From assembly GCF_018130245.1 (NCBI RefSeq), contig NZ_JAFCKP010000005.1, positions 124,001 to 188,000 on the forward strand: a stretch of 64,000 bases of DNA. The letters run 5' to 3'. Both the position numbers and the translations under genes were made by a program. The notes beneath the pieces were generated by a model. The model was not told where the DNA came from and made no database searches. It saw nothing but the letters and a program-made list of their open reading frames with translations. The stretch comes from Bradyrhizobium sp. SZCCT0231. Its GTDB lineage: Bacteria > Pseudomonadota > Alphaproteobacteria > Rhizobiales > Xanthobacteraceae. Of this stretch, positions 1 to 7,970 are shown piece by piece (position 1 is the first letter of the stretch; every line of letters begins with the position of its first letter).

Positions 1-78
1 CTACGAGTAGCAGAGCAATTCAGGCGATATGATCCGCCTGATCTATTCGCAATCAAAGGGCGCATCGTCGCCGCCTAG
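1..78 (+). CDS. C-terminal end of an unidentified protein (left-truncated)
   Basis: Frame 1 is open from the first base and ends with TAG at 76-78, giving 25 residues that finish in FAIKGRIVAA. A strong intrinsic terminator begins one base after the stop codon, which supports this being the true end of a gene entering from the left. The fragment is too short for me to name a family. No start codon or domain is visible. Confidence 0.5.
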   Translation, partial: LRVAEQFRRYDPPDLFAIKGRIVAA

Positions 79-103
79 AGCCCCCTTCTGGGGCTTTTTC
101 TTT
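79..103 (+). terminator. rho-independent terminator
   Basis: The perfect stem AGCCCC/GGGGCT (79-84 and 90-95) with a five-base loop is followed by a T-rich run (TTTTTCTTT). It sits directly after the stop codon at 76-78, so it terminates the truncated plus-strand gene at the left edge. Confidence 0.75.
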
Positions 104-316
104 GGGAAATCACATGTAGACATCAACGCGCTCACCTGCGCGAACGATTTCGAACGCCAATCAAAAGTGAGCTGGCACGTCAGGGAGCACAACAAGCTCT
201 TCCCTCAGAAGTATCGGAAATTCGGCGACAGCCCCCTGGTGTCCTTGGACGAGGTGCTTTTCGAGCACGGCAGCGCGACACGGGGCGACCGGATCAGCGA
301 AGAGCTGTGGGACTGA

Positions 317-817
317 CGCGCCGAAGCCCCCGGAAGGGCGATGAGCTTTCCGGCGCAGGCTAATGCAACACGCGAGCGGCTTCGGCGAGCCGGACCCTTT
401 CTCTCAGCTCGTGAAGCTCCTGAAGCATTTTCAGGAGATCTGGCAGCTCGTGTGCACGTTCAACAGCTCGCCCCTTTTGTCCCATCTCTGTACGCCTCCA
501 TGGCACGCTGACGGCGAGCATTCGCAGGTTTGTCCAAGCTACGGTCTTGGATGTCCACCGTGGCTAAGACCGCAGATCGCTCTCGCGGCAGGGGCAAAAA
601 CCTAGCGATTTCAACGGAGTTGACAGGACACCCCTTCCGTCTGTGTATTGGCCGCACGCGCCCGGATTCATCCGGAAGATCAGATGCTTATTGCAAGTGT
701 CCTGATCGATAGTCGTGTTGGCCCGTAAGGGCAGGGGCGTGAATTACGCTCGGCCCGCGGCCGTCGCCACACGGGTCTCACTCTCCTTCTCTTCGGGCAT
801 GCGACTGAAACCAGTCG
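317..817. other. mostly gene-free stretch
   Basis: About 500 bases hold no convincing gene apart from one small minus-strand reading frame at 360-485. Longer frames here are Arg/Pro/Ser-rich and lack a ribosome binding site, so they look like GC-rich noise. I saw no tRNA, repeat or clear promoter. Confidence 0.4.
360..485 (-). CDS. small putative coiled-coil protein (41 aa)
   Basis: A 41-codon minus-strand frame starts at ATG 485-483, nine bases after a GGAGG. It encodes a highly charged, Leu/Glu/Arg-rich helix with the segment LLKMLQELHELRERVRLAEA in its second half, an obvious amphipathic or coiled-coil pattern that random GC-rich frames rarely give. I do not recognise the family and see no membrane segment. 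It could still be chance. The heptad-like spacing and the Shine-Dalgarno sequence are the only support. Confidence 0.35.
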   Translation of the reverse strand: MGQKGRAVERAHELPDLLKMLQELHELRERVRLAEAARVLH

Positions 818-1426
818 TCAGCTCTTGGTATCACCGCCCTTCAGCGCGTCCCACGCGGCCTTGTTCGCCTGATCGAACGCCTTCCGGGATTCGGCGAGCG
901 CGGCGCTCATCACGGACCAGGACTCGCTGCCCGCTTGCTTCAGCTTCTGCAGGCGTGCTTCTGCTTCGGAGGCATCGGACTTCATCTGTTTGAGCGCGGC
1001 ATCGACGTCCGCGGTGCGGGCTGCGGCCACCTTGCCCGCAGCCTCGCGGATCTTGTCCGCGGCTTCCCGCCAGGCCTTGGCCTGTGCAGCCGCAAGATCC
1101 CTGAACGTGGCCTGCTGCTGCTCGAGCTGTTTGCCAGCGCCTTCGAAGTAGGTCTTCACCTGGGCTTCGAATCCATTCCATTGCCTTTCCATGTCGGCCC
1201 TGGCATCCGCCCAAGCGGCTTCACCCGCCTGCGCCTTGGCCTTGAGCAGTTCCTGAAACTCATCGCGGCGCTTGGTCAGATCGGACAGGAGCTGATCCGT
1301 CTTCACCTTGGACTCGGCCTTGGCCTGGCCGGCCTTGACCTCGAACGAGGCCAACGCGGCGTCCATTTCGTCGATCCGCTCCTTGGCCCAGTTGAGATAG
1401 AAATGCATGCTGCTCTGCTGTGACAT
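818..1426 (-). CDS. Ala/Lys/Glu-rich coiled-coil protein of unknown function
   Basis: The product is 202 residues and almost entirely helical heptad-like sequence rich in Ala, Lys, Glu and Gln, with repeated WAKER, WADAR and AWREAADK-type segments. I see no signal peptide, membrane segment or cysteine. I chose the start at 1426 (MSQQSSMHF) because a GGAGG lies just upstream. The frame stays open further upstream, but those residues look non-coding. Composition resembles apolipoprotein-like or phasin-like helical bundle proteins, which is only a resemblance. It stands alone on the minus strand with no operon partners. Confidence 0.75.
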   Translation of the reverse strand: MSQQSSMHFYLNWAKERIDEMDAALASFEVKAGQAKAESKVKTDQLLSDLTKRRDEFQELLKAKAQAGEAAWADARADMERQWNGFEAQVKTYFEGAGKQLEQQQATFRDLAAAQAKAWREAADKIREAAGKVAAARTADVDAALKQMKSDASEAEARLQKLKQAGSESWSVMSAALAESRKAFDQANKAAWDALKGGDTKS

Positions 1427-1609
1427 GGCCGCCTCCGTTGAGTTGTCGAAGTTAGAATTCCAGAACTCGGGCTTGCTCGTATTGACCTGTCTCAATGACC
1501 TTGTGGTCTGGCACCGGCGTGCTTGGCCATAAGGACGAACGAAAGCGCGTCAGGAACGCTATCGAACTCGAGAGATTAGCCCGGCAGGGAGCTTCGCAGC
1601 GGGCCACGC

Positions 1610-1720
1610 ATGTTCTTCTTCTTCTTCTTCTCCAACCGGCTGGGATGTCTCGGCTCGCTGCTGATCTCCGGCCTGATCACCGTGGCGCTGCTCTTCCTGT
1701 TCGGGATCATTCGGTTCTGA
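1610..1720 (+). CDS. poly-Phe small membrane protein (36 aa)
   Basis: This 36-residue frame begins with Met and six consecutive Phe residues (from a TTC repeat), then SNRLGCLGS and a hydrophobic helix ending in FLFGIIRF. The layout is that of a one-span membrane miniprotein, and I recall similar short proteins in rhizobial genomes, though I could not check this. No strong Shine-Dalgarno sequence is visible. The TTC run is a simple repeat prone to slippage, so the exact number of Phe residues may vary between strains. Function is unknown. Confidence 0.5.
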   Translation: MFFFFFFSNRLGCLGSLLISGLITVALLFLFGIIRF

Positions 1721-1852
1721 TCTTCACCGCGTGGGTGCCGATCCATCATCTCCGCCTTTGAGATGCCGTTCGCTCAACGCCAGGAACTCCACTCCAGGAA
1801 CTTGGCCCCAGCTCGCTTGTTGTTCGCACTCTCGACCACACGGAGAGCATCC

Positions 1853-2149
1853 TTGGAAAGCACGATCATCGGAGAATTCGACACGCGCCGCGGCGCCGAG
1901 CTTGCGGTCGAGCATGTCGTGCAGGAATGCGGCGTGCCGCGAAGCGATGTGTTCGTTCAAGCCGCCGGCGATGCGAATACGGTGGGGACACGGCCGGCCG
2001 GTAGCGACGTCAAGGCTGCGCCCGCGCCACAGGGTCGGCAGAAGCTGGAAGGTCTGATCGAGGTCTCCGTGGATTTCCACGGCGATACCCCTGAGAGGAT
2101 TGCAGACGCCTTGAGGAGCGCAGGTGCAACCACCGTGCGTACCAGGTAA
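1853..2149 (+). CDS. conserved hypothetical protein (98 aa)
   Basis: The likely product starts at TTG 1853, five bases after GGAGAG, and reads ESTIIGEFDTRRGAELAVEHV. The frame is open upstream to an ATG at 1763, but that extension looks like non-coding sequence. The pattern of a short strand, a helix (AELAVEHVVQEC), a second strand (SDVFVQAAG), a linker and a final EVSVDFHGDTPERIADALRSAGA segment suggests a small alpha/beta fold, perhaps ferredoxin-like. I recognise this as a rhizobial hypothetical type without known function. It precedes the PLD-like gene by 36 bases and may be cotranscribed. Confidence 0.6.
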   Translation: MESTIIGEFDTRRGAELAVEHVVQECGVPRSDVFVQAAGDANTVGTRPAGSDVKAAPAPQGRQKLEGLIEVSVDFHGDTPERIADALRSAGATTVRTR

Positions 2150-2185
2150 CGGCATTCGCACACACTGAACCGCCCCCCTGAAGAC

Positions 2186-4354
2186 GTGGAACCCCTTGAG
2201 CATCCAGCGCGTTTAGACGCAAACGCGAATTGCGAGGTCCACCTGCTTCAGAGTTCATCGACCTTGATGCCCGGCGACACCGTCTGGCGGCACTGTGAAG
2301 CGCAGCGTGTGGCGGTTCTGAACGATGCTGCCGCTTATTTCGCGGCGCTACGGCAAGCGCTGCTGGAGGCGCAAGATCTCGTCTACATCATCGGTTGGGA
2401 CATCCATAGCGAAACCAGGCTGGTCGGTGCTTCCGGACGAGCGGATGACGGCCTGCCGGAACAACTCGGGGCATTCCTGCGCGCGCTCGTTCATCGCCGT
2501 CCCACCTTGCGGATCGACATTCTCGTCTGGGATTTCGTCTCGTTTTACGCCTCCGAAAGGGAATGGAACTCCGCGGCGAAACTGACCGCCGAAACATATG
2601 GCCGCGTCCGATTTCACCTGGATGCCACGCTTCCGTTTGGGTCGGCCCAACACCAGAAGATCGTCTGTATCGACGGTTCACTGGCGTTCGTCGGCGGGCT
2701 CGATCTGACGATCAGGCGCTGGGACACGAGTGAGCATCGCGCCGTTCACGCATTGCGCTGCGACCCCGAGGGCAAGCCATACCCGCCCTTTCATGATGTT
2801 CAATGCATGGTCGACGGGGAGGCTGCGGCGTCGCTATTCGACATTGCGGAACAGCGCTGGCGTGCGGCAGGTCAAAAGGCCCATGACCCGCGTCATGACG
2901 GGCGCGCGCCGAAGAGCGGTCGGTGGCCGGCCAACGTCCCGGTCGAGGCTGAGCATATGCCGGTGGGTATCGCTAGGACCGAGGTCGTCTGTCCTGCAGG
3001 CTCGAGCATCAATGAGGTCGAACGCTCGTTGATTGCAGCGATCCGGTCCGCAACGAGCCTCGTTTACATCGAGAACCAGTTTACCAGCGCCATCAAGATC
3101 GCCCGTGAATTGGCGGAGCAGATGCTTCGCGTGCCTTCGCTTCGGGTTCTGGTCGTCGCTCCCAAGCTGCACTCCTCATGGCTGGAATCCCAGGCCATGC
3201 AAAACGGCCGCGGGGCCTTCATCGACTGCTTCAGTGCGGCAGGAGTCGCCGATCGCATCCGCTTCGTCTACCCGGTCTCGCGCAGCGGGGACACCGAAGC
3301 TGCCGTGATGGTGCACAGCAAGCTCATGATCGTCGACAACCGGATCTTGAGGATCGGATCGGCCAACCTGAACAATCGGTCGATGGGTGCCGACTGCGAA
3401 TGTGACCTGATTTTTGAAGCCGCAACCGAGGAGCATCGGGATTTCATCGCGTCGGTCCGCCACCGCCTGATAGCCCATTTCTGCGGTCTCGACGAACAGA
3501 TCATAGGGCAAAACCAGGATCGTCTTTTCGCTCTGCTGGACGACGTGGCGAGGGCCGATGGGACGAAGACGCTGCGGGACGTGGAGTCCTCGGTCCTGAC
3601 CAGTGCTCTGGCGACAATGGTCCAGCCGGTGACGGATCCTGAGCGGCCTCTTCATCTGGAACGGGCGGCATCGCGCATGTGGAGCACGAATACAATAATA
3701 GGCATTGCGTCGATAACGGTGGGGCTTTTCGGGCTGGCAATGGCTTGGTCGTACACGTCCTTGAGCGATTTTGCCGACGCCGCGCGCATCTCGACGCTAC
3801 TGTCTGCCTATTCGCAGTCCATCTGGGGTCCACTGTTCGCGATCACAGCTTTTGTCGTCGGCGGGCTGGTCGTGTTTCCGGTTCTCGTGCTCATTGCAGC
3901 TACTGCTGCCGCACTTGGGCCATGGCTGGGCTTCGTCACCGCAATGGCCGGCGTCTTGCTCAGCGCCTTCGTCGTGTTTGTGATCGGACGGTCACTGGGC
4001 CGAGAACGCCTCCAGAAGTTGCTCGGGCGACGTGCAGGGCGCATCCAGGAACGTGTCGTAGGCAAGGGCATTCTGGCTGTCGTCGTCATCCGGATGATTC
4101 CCGTCGCACCATTCTCGTTGGTGAATGTCGCGGCCGGTGCGAGCACGCTGCCGCTTCGCGACTTCCTGGTTGGAACTCTGCTGGGCATGATGCCCGGGAT
4201 TCTCGCCATGGCCGTTCTGGGAGCTCAGATCGCGGATCTGGCCAGGAATGCCTCCTGGAGCAACATCTCGCTATTGGCCCTGGCGTTTCTGGGCTGGCTC
4301 GGGATCTGCGCGGGCGCACAATTCGTCGCGACGTGGCTCGCCGGGAGGCGCTGA
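2186..4354 (+). CDS. phospholipase D-like protein fused to TVP38/VTT membrane domain
   Basis: The 722-residue product has two HKD phosphodiesterase motifs: HQKIVCID (H156, K158, D163) followed by GGLD, and HSKLMIVD (H377, K379, D384) followed by GSANLNNRS. This is the two-motif layout of phospholipase D and cardiolipin synthase enzymes. From about residue 500 it becomes a multi-span membrane domain carrying the VTT/TVP38 (SNARE-associated, DedA-like) signature IPVAPFSLVNVAAG and GTLLGMMPG. It probably acts on phospholipid headgroups at the inner membrane. That is inferred from the family; the substrate is not visible. The stop overlaps the next start by one base (TGATG), so the two are translationally coupled. 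Confidence 0.85.
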   Translation: MEPLEHPARLDANANCEVHLLQSSSTLMPGDTVWRHCEAQRVAVLNDAAAYFAALRQALLEAQDLVYIIGWDIHSETRLVGASGRADDGLPEQLGAFLRALVHRRPTLRIDILVWDFVSFYASEREWNSAAKLTAETYGRVRFHLDATLPFGSAQHQKIVCIDGSLAFVGGLDLTIRRWDTSEHRAVHALRCDPEGKPYPPFHDVQCMVDGEAAASLFDIAEQRWRAAGQKAHDPRHDGRAPKSGRWPANVPVEAEHMPVGIARTEVVCPAGSSINEVERSLIAAIRSATSLVYIENQFTSAIKIARELAEQMLRVPSLRVLVVAPKLHSSWLESQAMQNGRGAFIDCFSAAGVADRIRFVYPVSRSGDTEAAVMVHSKLMIVDNRILRIGSANLNNRSMGADCECDLIFEAATEEHRDFIASVRHRLIAHFCGLDEQIIGQNQDRLFALLDDVARADGTKTLRDVESSVLTSALATMVQPVTDPERPLHLERAASRMWSTNTIIGIASITVGLFGLAMAWSYTSLSDFADAARISTLLSAYSQSIWGPLFAITAFVVGGLVVFPVLVLIAATAAALGPWLGFVTAMAGVLLSAFVVFVIGRSLGRERLQKLLGRRAGRIQERVVGKGILAVVVIRMIPVAPFSLVNVAAGASTLPLRDFLVGTLLGMMPGILAMAVLGAQIADLARNASWSNISLLALAFLGWLGICAGAQFVATWLAGRR

Positions 4355-5028
4355 TGGCGCCGATGCGCTTCATGACGTGGAATGTGCATGGCACGTTCAA
4401 TCTCAATCCGAAGTTCGATCTGGAGGGCGTTTGCTCCATCATTCGCAAGTGGTCGCCGGATGTCGTCGCGCTTCAGGAGGTGGATTCGCGCTCGCGGTCG
4501 GACGATCCGTTCGCGAAGCTGGCGAGTGTCGTCGGCGATCACGGCGTTCACGCCAAGTCGATCGTCACTGAGGATGGCGACTACGGTCAGATGCTCCTGA
4601 GCCGCTTTCCGTTCGCCGACGTGCCCGAGATCGTCGACGTGTCGTATCGGGAGCGGGAACCACGCAGAGCGATTGCCACTGGACTGCTGACACTGGCCGG
4701 CGATGTGCGCGTGGTGGCCACTCATCTCGGCCTCAGTATCCACGAGCGCTATGCGCAAGCTCAGGCCCTGGCGAGCCTGGTGAAGCCTGGAAGGACCGTT
4801 GTCCTCGGCGATTTCAACGACTGGTTCTGGGTGAAGTCGGTGCGGCGCGTGCTCGCGCAGGTCTGCCCAAACCGCACGCGGTTGCGAACCTTCCCGGCGC
4901 GTCTGCCCCTTCTACGGCTCGACAGGATCTATGCAACGCCCGACAGCCGGTTTGTGAAAGTTTGGACCGATGGAGAGGCAAGGGCCCATTCAGACCATTT
5001 GCCTGTGATGGCAGACATCGAGATTTAG
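4354..5028 (+). CDS. endonuclease/exonuclease/phosphatase family protein
   Basis: The 224-residue protein carries the EEP catalytic set in order: MTWNVHG near the N-terminus (Asn), LQEVDSR (metal-binding Glu), GDFNDWFW (Asp/Asn pair) and SDHLPV near the C-terminus (catalytic Asp-His). This metal-dependent phosphodiesterase fold cuts DNA, phosphoinositides or sphingomyelin-type lipids depending on subfamily. No signal peptide is present. The start is set by the one-base overlap with the PLD-VTT gene. The frame extends far upstream, but that part is a shadow of its neighbour. Coupling to a lipid-active partner makes a lipid phosphodiesterase role plausible, but that is inference. Confidence 0.85.
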   Translation: MAPMRFMTWNVHGTFNLNPKFDLEGVCSIIRKWSPDVVALQEVDSRSRSDDPFAKLASVVGDHGVHAKSIVTEDGDYGQMLLSRFPFADVPEIVDVSYREREPRRAIATGLLTLAGDVRVVATHLGLSIHERYAQAQALASLVKPGRTVVLGDFNDWFWVKSVRRVLAQVCPNRTRLRTFPARLPLLRLDRIYATPDSRFVKVWTDGEARAHSDHLPVMADIEI

Positions 5029-5270
5029 ATGTTGTCTGCTGACGAAAGAGGAGCTTCGTGCGGCCGATCCGCTTCCCTGATGGTTTTCCGAAGACGGAGG
5101 TGCGACGGTTTCGCCCGACGGGGCAACCGAGTTTTGCGCGGATGCAAAAGGCGTTGTCGCAACGGGACTTAGCTACTGTGCATGGGGTTGTTTCGCGGGT
5201 TTTGTGTCAGCGCTTGGGCCCGTCAGCTTACCCAAGCGGAACTTTTTCCTCGCCGCTACGTTGATTTGGC

Positions 5271-5462
5271 ATGACTGAAGACCTTTCCTTCCGACGCAAA
5301 CCCCTGACCCCCGAACAGCGCCAAGCGCGCGACGCGGCACGCCGGGTCGAGGCGGAGAAGGCCATGCGCGATCATGAAGCGGCGCAGAAGGCGTTTTATG
5401 CCAACAAGGAACGGCTGAAGGCCGAGCGGCTGGCGCGTGAAGCTGCGGCGGCGAAGGGCTGA
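5271..5462 (+). CDS. small charged helical protein (63 aa), possibly DUF6481-like
   Basis: The 63-residue product is a single charged helix rich in Arg, Glu and Ala (for example QRQARDAARRVEAEKAM and ANKERLKAERLAREAA). It has no Cys, Trp or membrane segment. Its composition is typical of a short conserved alphaproteobacterial type, perhaps DUF6481-like, although I am not certain of that assignment. The 242 bases upstream hold no other convincing gene, so it is probably transcribed alone. Function is unknown; nucleic-acid or ribosome association would be a guess from charge. Confidence 0.6.
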   Translation: MTEDLSFRRKPLTPEQRQARDAARRVEAEKAMRDHEAAQKAFYANKERLKAERLAREAAAAKG

Positions 5463-5710
5463 GCGAACGCGCGCGCCACCCAATTTCTGAACCGCTTCTC
5501 CCGGCGGCGATGGTAAACATCCCAAGCTTGACCGACTTGACTGGCGCGGGGCTGGTGCGTCCCGTGCACCCGCCCTGGGGCGCATCGGCAAGCTTGACGG
5601 CGTTCGGCTTCCGGGAGGAAGCTTCAAATGATCCTAAACTGACGTGAACCACGGAGACGTTCGCTCCCGGCAAGTCCGATCCTCAGCAGCGAATCAGAAT
5701 GGAGCTGACC

Positions 5711-6028
5711 ATGACCACGTTCGACAAGCGCGAGCAGGGCTTTGAGGCCAAATTCGCCCACGACGAGGAATTCATGTTCAAGGCTACCGCGCGGTCCAAC
5801 AAGCTGCTCGGGCTGTGGGCCGCAGGCCAGCTCGGGCTCAGCGGCGATGCCGCGGCAAGCTACGCAACCGCGCTGGTGACGGACCATCTGGAGAGCCGGA
5901 CGATCGACGATGTCGTCGGCAAGGTGTCGGGCGATCTCGCAGGCAAGGGGATCCCGCGCGAGCAGGTCGCTCAGAAGCTTCAGGAATGTCTGCACCAGGC
6001 GCTGGCGCAGCTCGAAGCACAATCCTGA
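5711..6028 (+). CDS. DUF1476 protein, ATPase inhibitor subunit zeta
   Basis: The 105-residue helical protein starting MTTFDKREQGFEAKFAHDEE is the DUF1476 family, known from Paracoccus as the zeta subunit that inhibits the F1 part of alphaproteobacterial ATP synthase. Known biology: its N-terminal segment enters the F1 rotor interface and blocks ATP hydrolysis. The start is set at 5711, six bases after GGAG. An in-frame ATG at 5699 would add four residues. The ATP synthase operon is not in this window. Confidence 0.85.
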   Translation: MTTFDKREQGFEAKFAHDEEFMFKATARSNKLLGLWAAGQLGLSGDAAASYATALVTDHLESRTIDDVVGKVSGDLAGKGIPREQVAQKLQECLHQALAQLEAQS

Positions 6029-6047
6029 GCAAGCGTGCGGCGCGCGC

Positions 6048-6539
6048 TCACAGCTCCATGTGCACTATCTCGATGGGCTCGCCGCCGAGGCCGTGAGAGA
6101 ACTGCCCTCTGCCCGTGCTTCTAAAGCCGTATCGTCGGTAGAAAGTCTCGGCATTGATTGTGGCTTCAAGACGGATCGGTCCGTCATGGCCGAGGCGCGC
6201 CTGGGCGACGCCGATGTCGAGCAGCCGCTGACCGAGCCCGGAGCCGGCCGCCTCGGGCAGGACGAACAAGCGGGTGACCTCGCCGGGCTCAGCATCGACG
6301 AAGCCGACGACGATCCCGTTGCGAAGGGCCACCGTCATTCGCCCCCTAGCGATGAGATTTTCGTAGAACCGGGGTGTCCGTTCGCCCATCCAGTTTTCGA
6401 TCTGAATCTGCGAATAGCATCCACGCGACAGACCCGCGATCGAGGCTTGGGTGACGTTGAACACCGTTTCCGCATCGTACGGACGCGCCGGCCTGAAAGA
6501 CACCTCCTTATCGGCGGACATGAACTTGTCGGCGGACAT
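6048..6539 (-). CDS. GNAT family N-acetyltransferase
   Basis: The 163-residue product has the GNAT fold: an N-terminal strand-helix (FRPARPYDAETVFNVTQ), a central VAEVT-like strand (EPGEVTRLFVLPEAAGSGLG) matching the acetyl-CoA-binding RxxGxG/A region, and a C-terminal FYRRYGF segment typical of the family. Substrate cannot be told. The first eleven residues contain MSADK twice in tandem, so either ATG (6539 or 6521) may be used; GAGG lies four bases before the first. It is convergent with the zeta subunit gene, with 19 bases between the stops. Confidence 0.8.
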   Translation of the reverse strand: MSADKFMSADKEVSFRPARPYDAETVFNVTQASIAGLSRGCYSQIQIENWMGERTPRFYENLIARGRMTVALRNGIVVGFVDAEPGEVTRLFVLPEAAGSGLGQRLLDIGVAQARLGHDGPIRLEATINAETFYRRYGFRSTGRGQFSHGLGGEPIEIVHMEL

Positions 6540-6728
6540 GAAGCCTCGCAGGGCAGCCGGTGGGTTGCAAGCCGTGCGGGCGGTGCTTACTCGGCATGCG
6601 ATGATCTCGCGTCATGTACCCCGACAAGATGGCCGGCGGAAGACGCGACGCGCATTCAATGGGCAGTGCTGTTTCGTGCTACCATGCCGACCGGCCGTCG
6701 GGCGACGGCGACGAGCGGGAGGTGGGGC

Positions 6729-7019
6729 GTGTCTCGGAGCGGCTTTGGCAAGTGGTCCGGCGCAATCGCATGTGCTGGCGCCATGCTGGTTGGTGCAGGC
6801 GGCGCCGAGGTCTCGGCGACGCCGCTGACGCCGTTTCGCTACGAGGCGCAGGCGCAGCGTCATTGCCCGCATGACAGCGTGGTCTGGCTGGATTTCAGGA
6901 AGGGTATCTACTACCGCAAGGGTCAGAAGCGCTATGGCCAGGGTTTTGACGGCGGCTTCGTCTGCCTGAACGAGGCCCGCGACAGCTTCTACCGCCGTTC
7001 GCTGTTGGGTCTGCGCTGA
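6729..7019 (+). CDS. exported small protein of unknown function (96 aa)
   Basis: The start is GTG at 6729, six bases after GGGAGG. The first 30 or so residues form a signal peptide with a hydrophobic AIACAGAMLVGAGGAEVSA stretch and a likely cleavage after VSA. The mature part of about 65 residues has two cysteines (one in RHCPHDSVVWLDF and one in FVCLNEARDSFY) that could form a disulfide, plus the segment YYRKGQKRYG. This suggests a small periplasmic protein. I recall similar hypothetical proteins in Bradyrhizobium but know no function. No operon partner on this strand. Confidence 0.65.
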   Translation: MSRSGFGKWSGAIACAGAMLVGAGGAEVSATPLTPFRYEAQAQRHCPHDSVVWLDFRKGIYYRKGQKRYGQGFDGGFVCLNEARDSFYRRSLLGLR

Positions 7020-7052
7020 ACGGCGCGTATCCCCGGCTTGCGGACGCGCCGG

Positions 7053-7196
7053 CTATTTCTGCGCCGGCAGCCTGACCGGCACGTGCGGGGAGGTGCTGAT
7101 GACCAGGGGGCTTCCATCCGGATAGGTGCGGTCGCCGCGGATCAGGGATTCCAGGACCAGGAAGAATTTCTCGGCAAGCATTTGCGTCACCCTCAT
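7053..7196 (-). CDS. small hypothetical protein (47 aa)
   Basis: The 47-residue frame reads MRVTQMLAEKFFLVLESLIR, then a short tail with DRTYPDGSP and TSPHVPVRLPAQK. A GAGAGG lies about ten bases before the ATG at 7196. The frame is open further upstream to 7268, but that part has no coding character. The pattern of an amphipathic N-terminal helix and a proline-rich tail looks like a conserved rhizobial miniprotein. Function is unknown. It is convergent with the exported protein ending at 7019. Confidence 0.55.
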   Translation of the reverse strand: MRVTQMLAEKFFLVLESLIRGDRTYPDGSPLVISTSPHVPVRLPAQK

Positions 7197-7320
7197 TGGT
7201 GATGACCTCTCGCAATTAGTCGAGGCGCCGAGCGCAGAAATTCGATCAACTGAATGGGAGCGAAACAATTAGCGCTTGCTGCGCCGCGGTGGAGCCGTGT
7301 TGGAAAAGTGGAAGTGGGGC

Positions 7321-7419
7321 TCAGGCAAACGCAAGAGCCACGAGGCTCGAGCAGAGCAGCACCAAGCCGCCCGCGGTCAATGCCAGGAAGCCATCGGATA
7401 CGAGGTCATGATTACGCAT
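7321..7419 (-). CDS. very small putative membrane protein (32 aa)
   Basis: The minus-strand frame encodes 32 residues beginning MRNHDLVSDGF, followed by one hydrophobic helix (LALTAGGLVLLCSSLVALAF) to the stop. An AGGTG lies about five bases before the ATG. The one-span layout with a short polar N-terminus is that of bacterial membrane miniproteins. It is followed on the same strand, upstream, by a similar gene at 7523-7612. No function can be assigned. Confidence 0.45.
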   Translation of the reverse strand: MRNHDLVSDGFLALTAGGLVLLCSSLVALAFA

Positions 7420-7522
7420 GGGACACCTGCCGCTCTCGTCTTCGATGCTCGATCGGATCGATCAAAATTGTCCGAACGCGCCGCCTTGAAAGAGGTGATG
7501 CTTGCCGCCCGCGCGAGTGCCT

Positions 7523-7612
7523 TCAGGCCCTCGTGCGATAACCTTCAAACGCATGGGCCAGGAAGATCCCCGCGCTTACCAGACCCATCAGTGCCGAAAC
7601 CGTCTCGATCAT
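7523..7612 (-). CDS. very small putative membrane protein (29 aa)
   Basis: The 29-residue frame starts MIETVSALMGLVSAGIFLAH and ends AFEGYRTRA, one hydrophobic helix with a short basic tail. I recall near-identical short proteins in Bradyrhizobium genomes, although I could not check. The upstream ribosome binding site is weak (GGAA). It lies on the same strand as the 32-residue protein at 7321-7419, 103 bases away, so the two could share a transcript. Confidence 0.5.
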   Translation of the reverse strand: MIETVSALMGLVSAGIFLAHAFEGYRTRA

Positions 7613-7961
7613 CGTTAAATTCCAAATCCCGCCCTTGCATCCGAGAGAACGCGTGGAGCCTTGCACAGTCAAAAGAATTTCGGCGAGCGGCGTGACAATG
7701 GGGGTGGAGTGAGGATTTGGCGCAACAGAATGTCCAGCCTTGGCACAGAGCAGGGCACCCAGGTTCCGTAGATCAACGGGGAGAAGCGAACCTCGCGTTT
7801 ACCATCCCGGCGTGATCGCTGTGGGCTCCCCATTTCCGCCGTGTTCGGGTTGCGTTATCCTTACTACTTCCGACGCGGTGGTGGGCCGTCTCGGAATCAG
7901 AACGACCGGACAGCGCCCCCGTAGCCAAGGCGGGTAGGGTAGGCTTCCGGCAAAGTGGTAT
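7613..7961. other. gene-free stretch upstream of rlpA
   Basis: About 350 bases contain no frame with coding character on either strand, no tRNA-like cloverleaf and no strong repeat. It must hold the rlpA promoter, but I cannot pick out a convincing -35/-10 pair. Confidence 0.4.
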
Positions 7962-7970
7962 TTGGGGCGC

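Noticed and set aside
29-316. A 95-residue plus-strand frame
   Set aside because: Its first third runs through the truncated gene end and the terminator in another frame, and no internal start with a ribosome binding site exists. It has no recognisable domain.
1495-1761. 88-residue plus-strand frame overlapping the poly-Phe gene
   Set aside because: It reads the TTC repeat as poly-Leu in another frame and has no ribosome binding site; the 36-residue frame is the better gene.
7254-7695. Plus-strand frames of 95 and 139 residues
   Set aside because: They are antisense to the two small membrane proteins and have no coding character.
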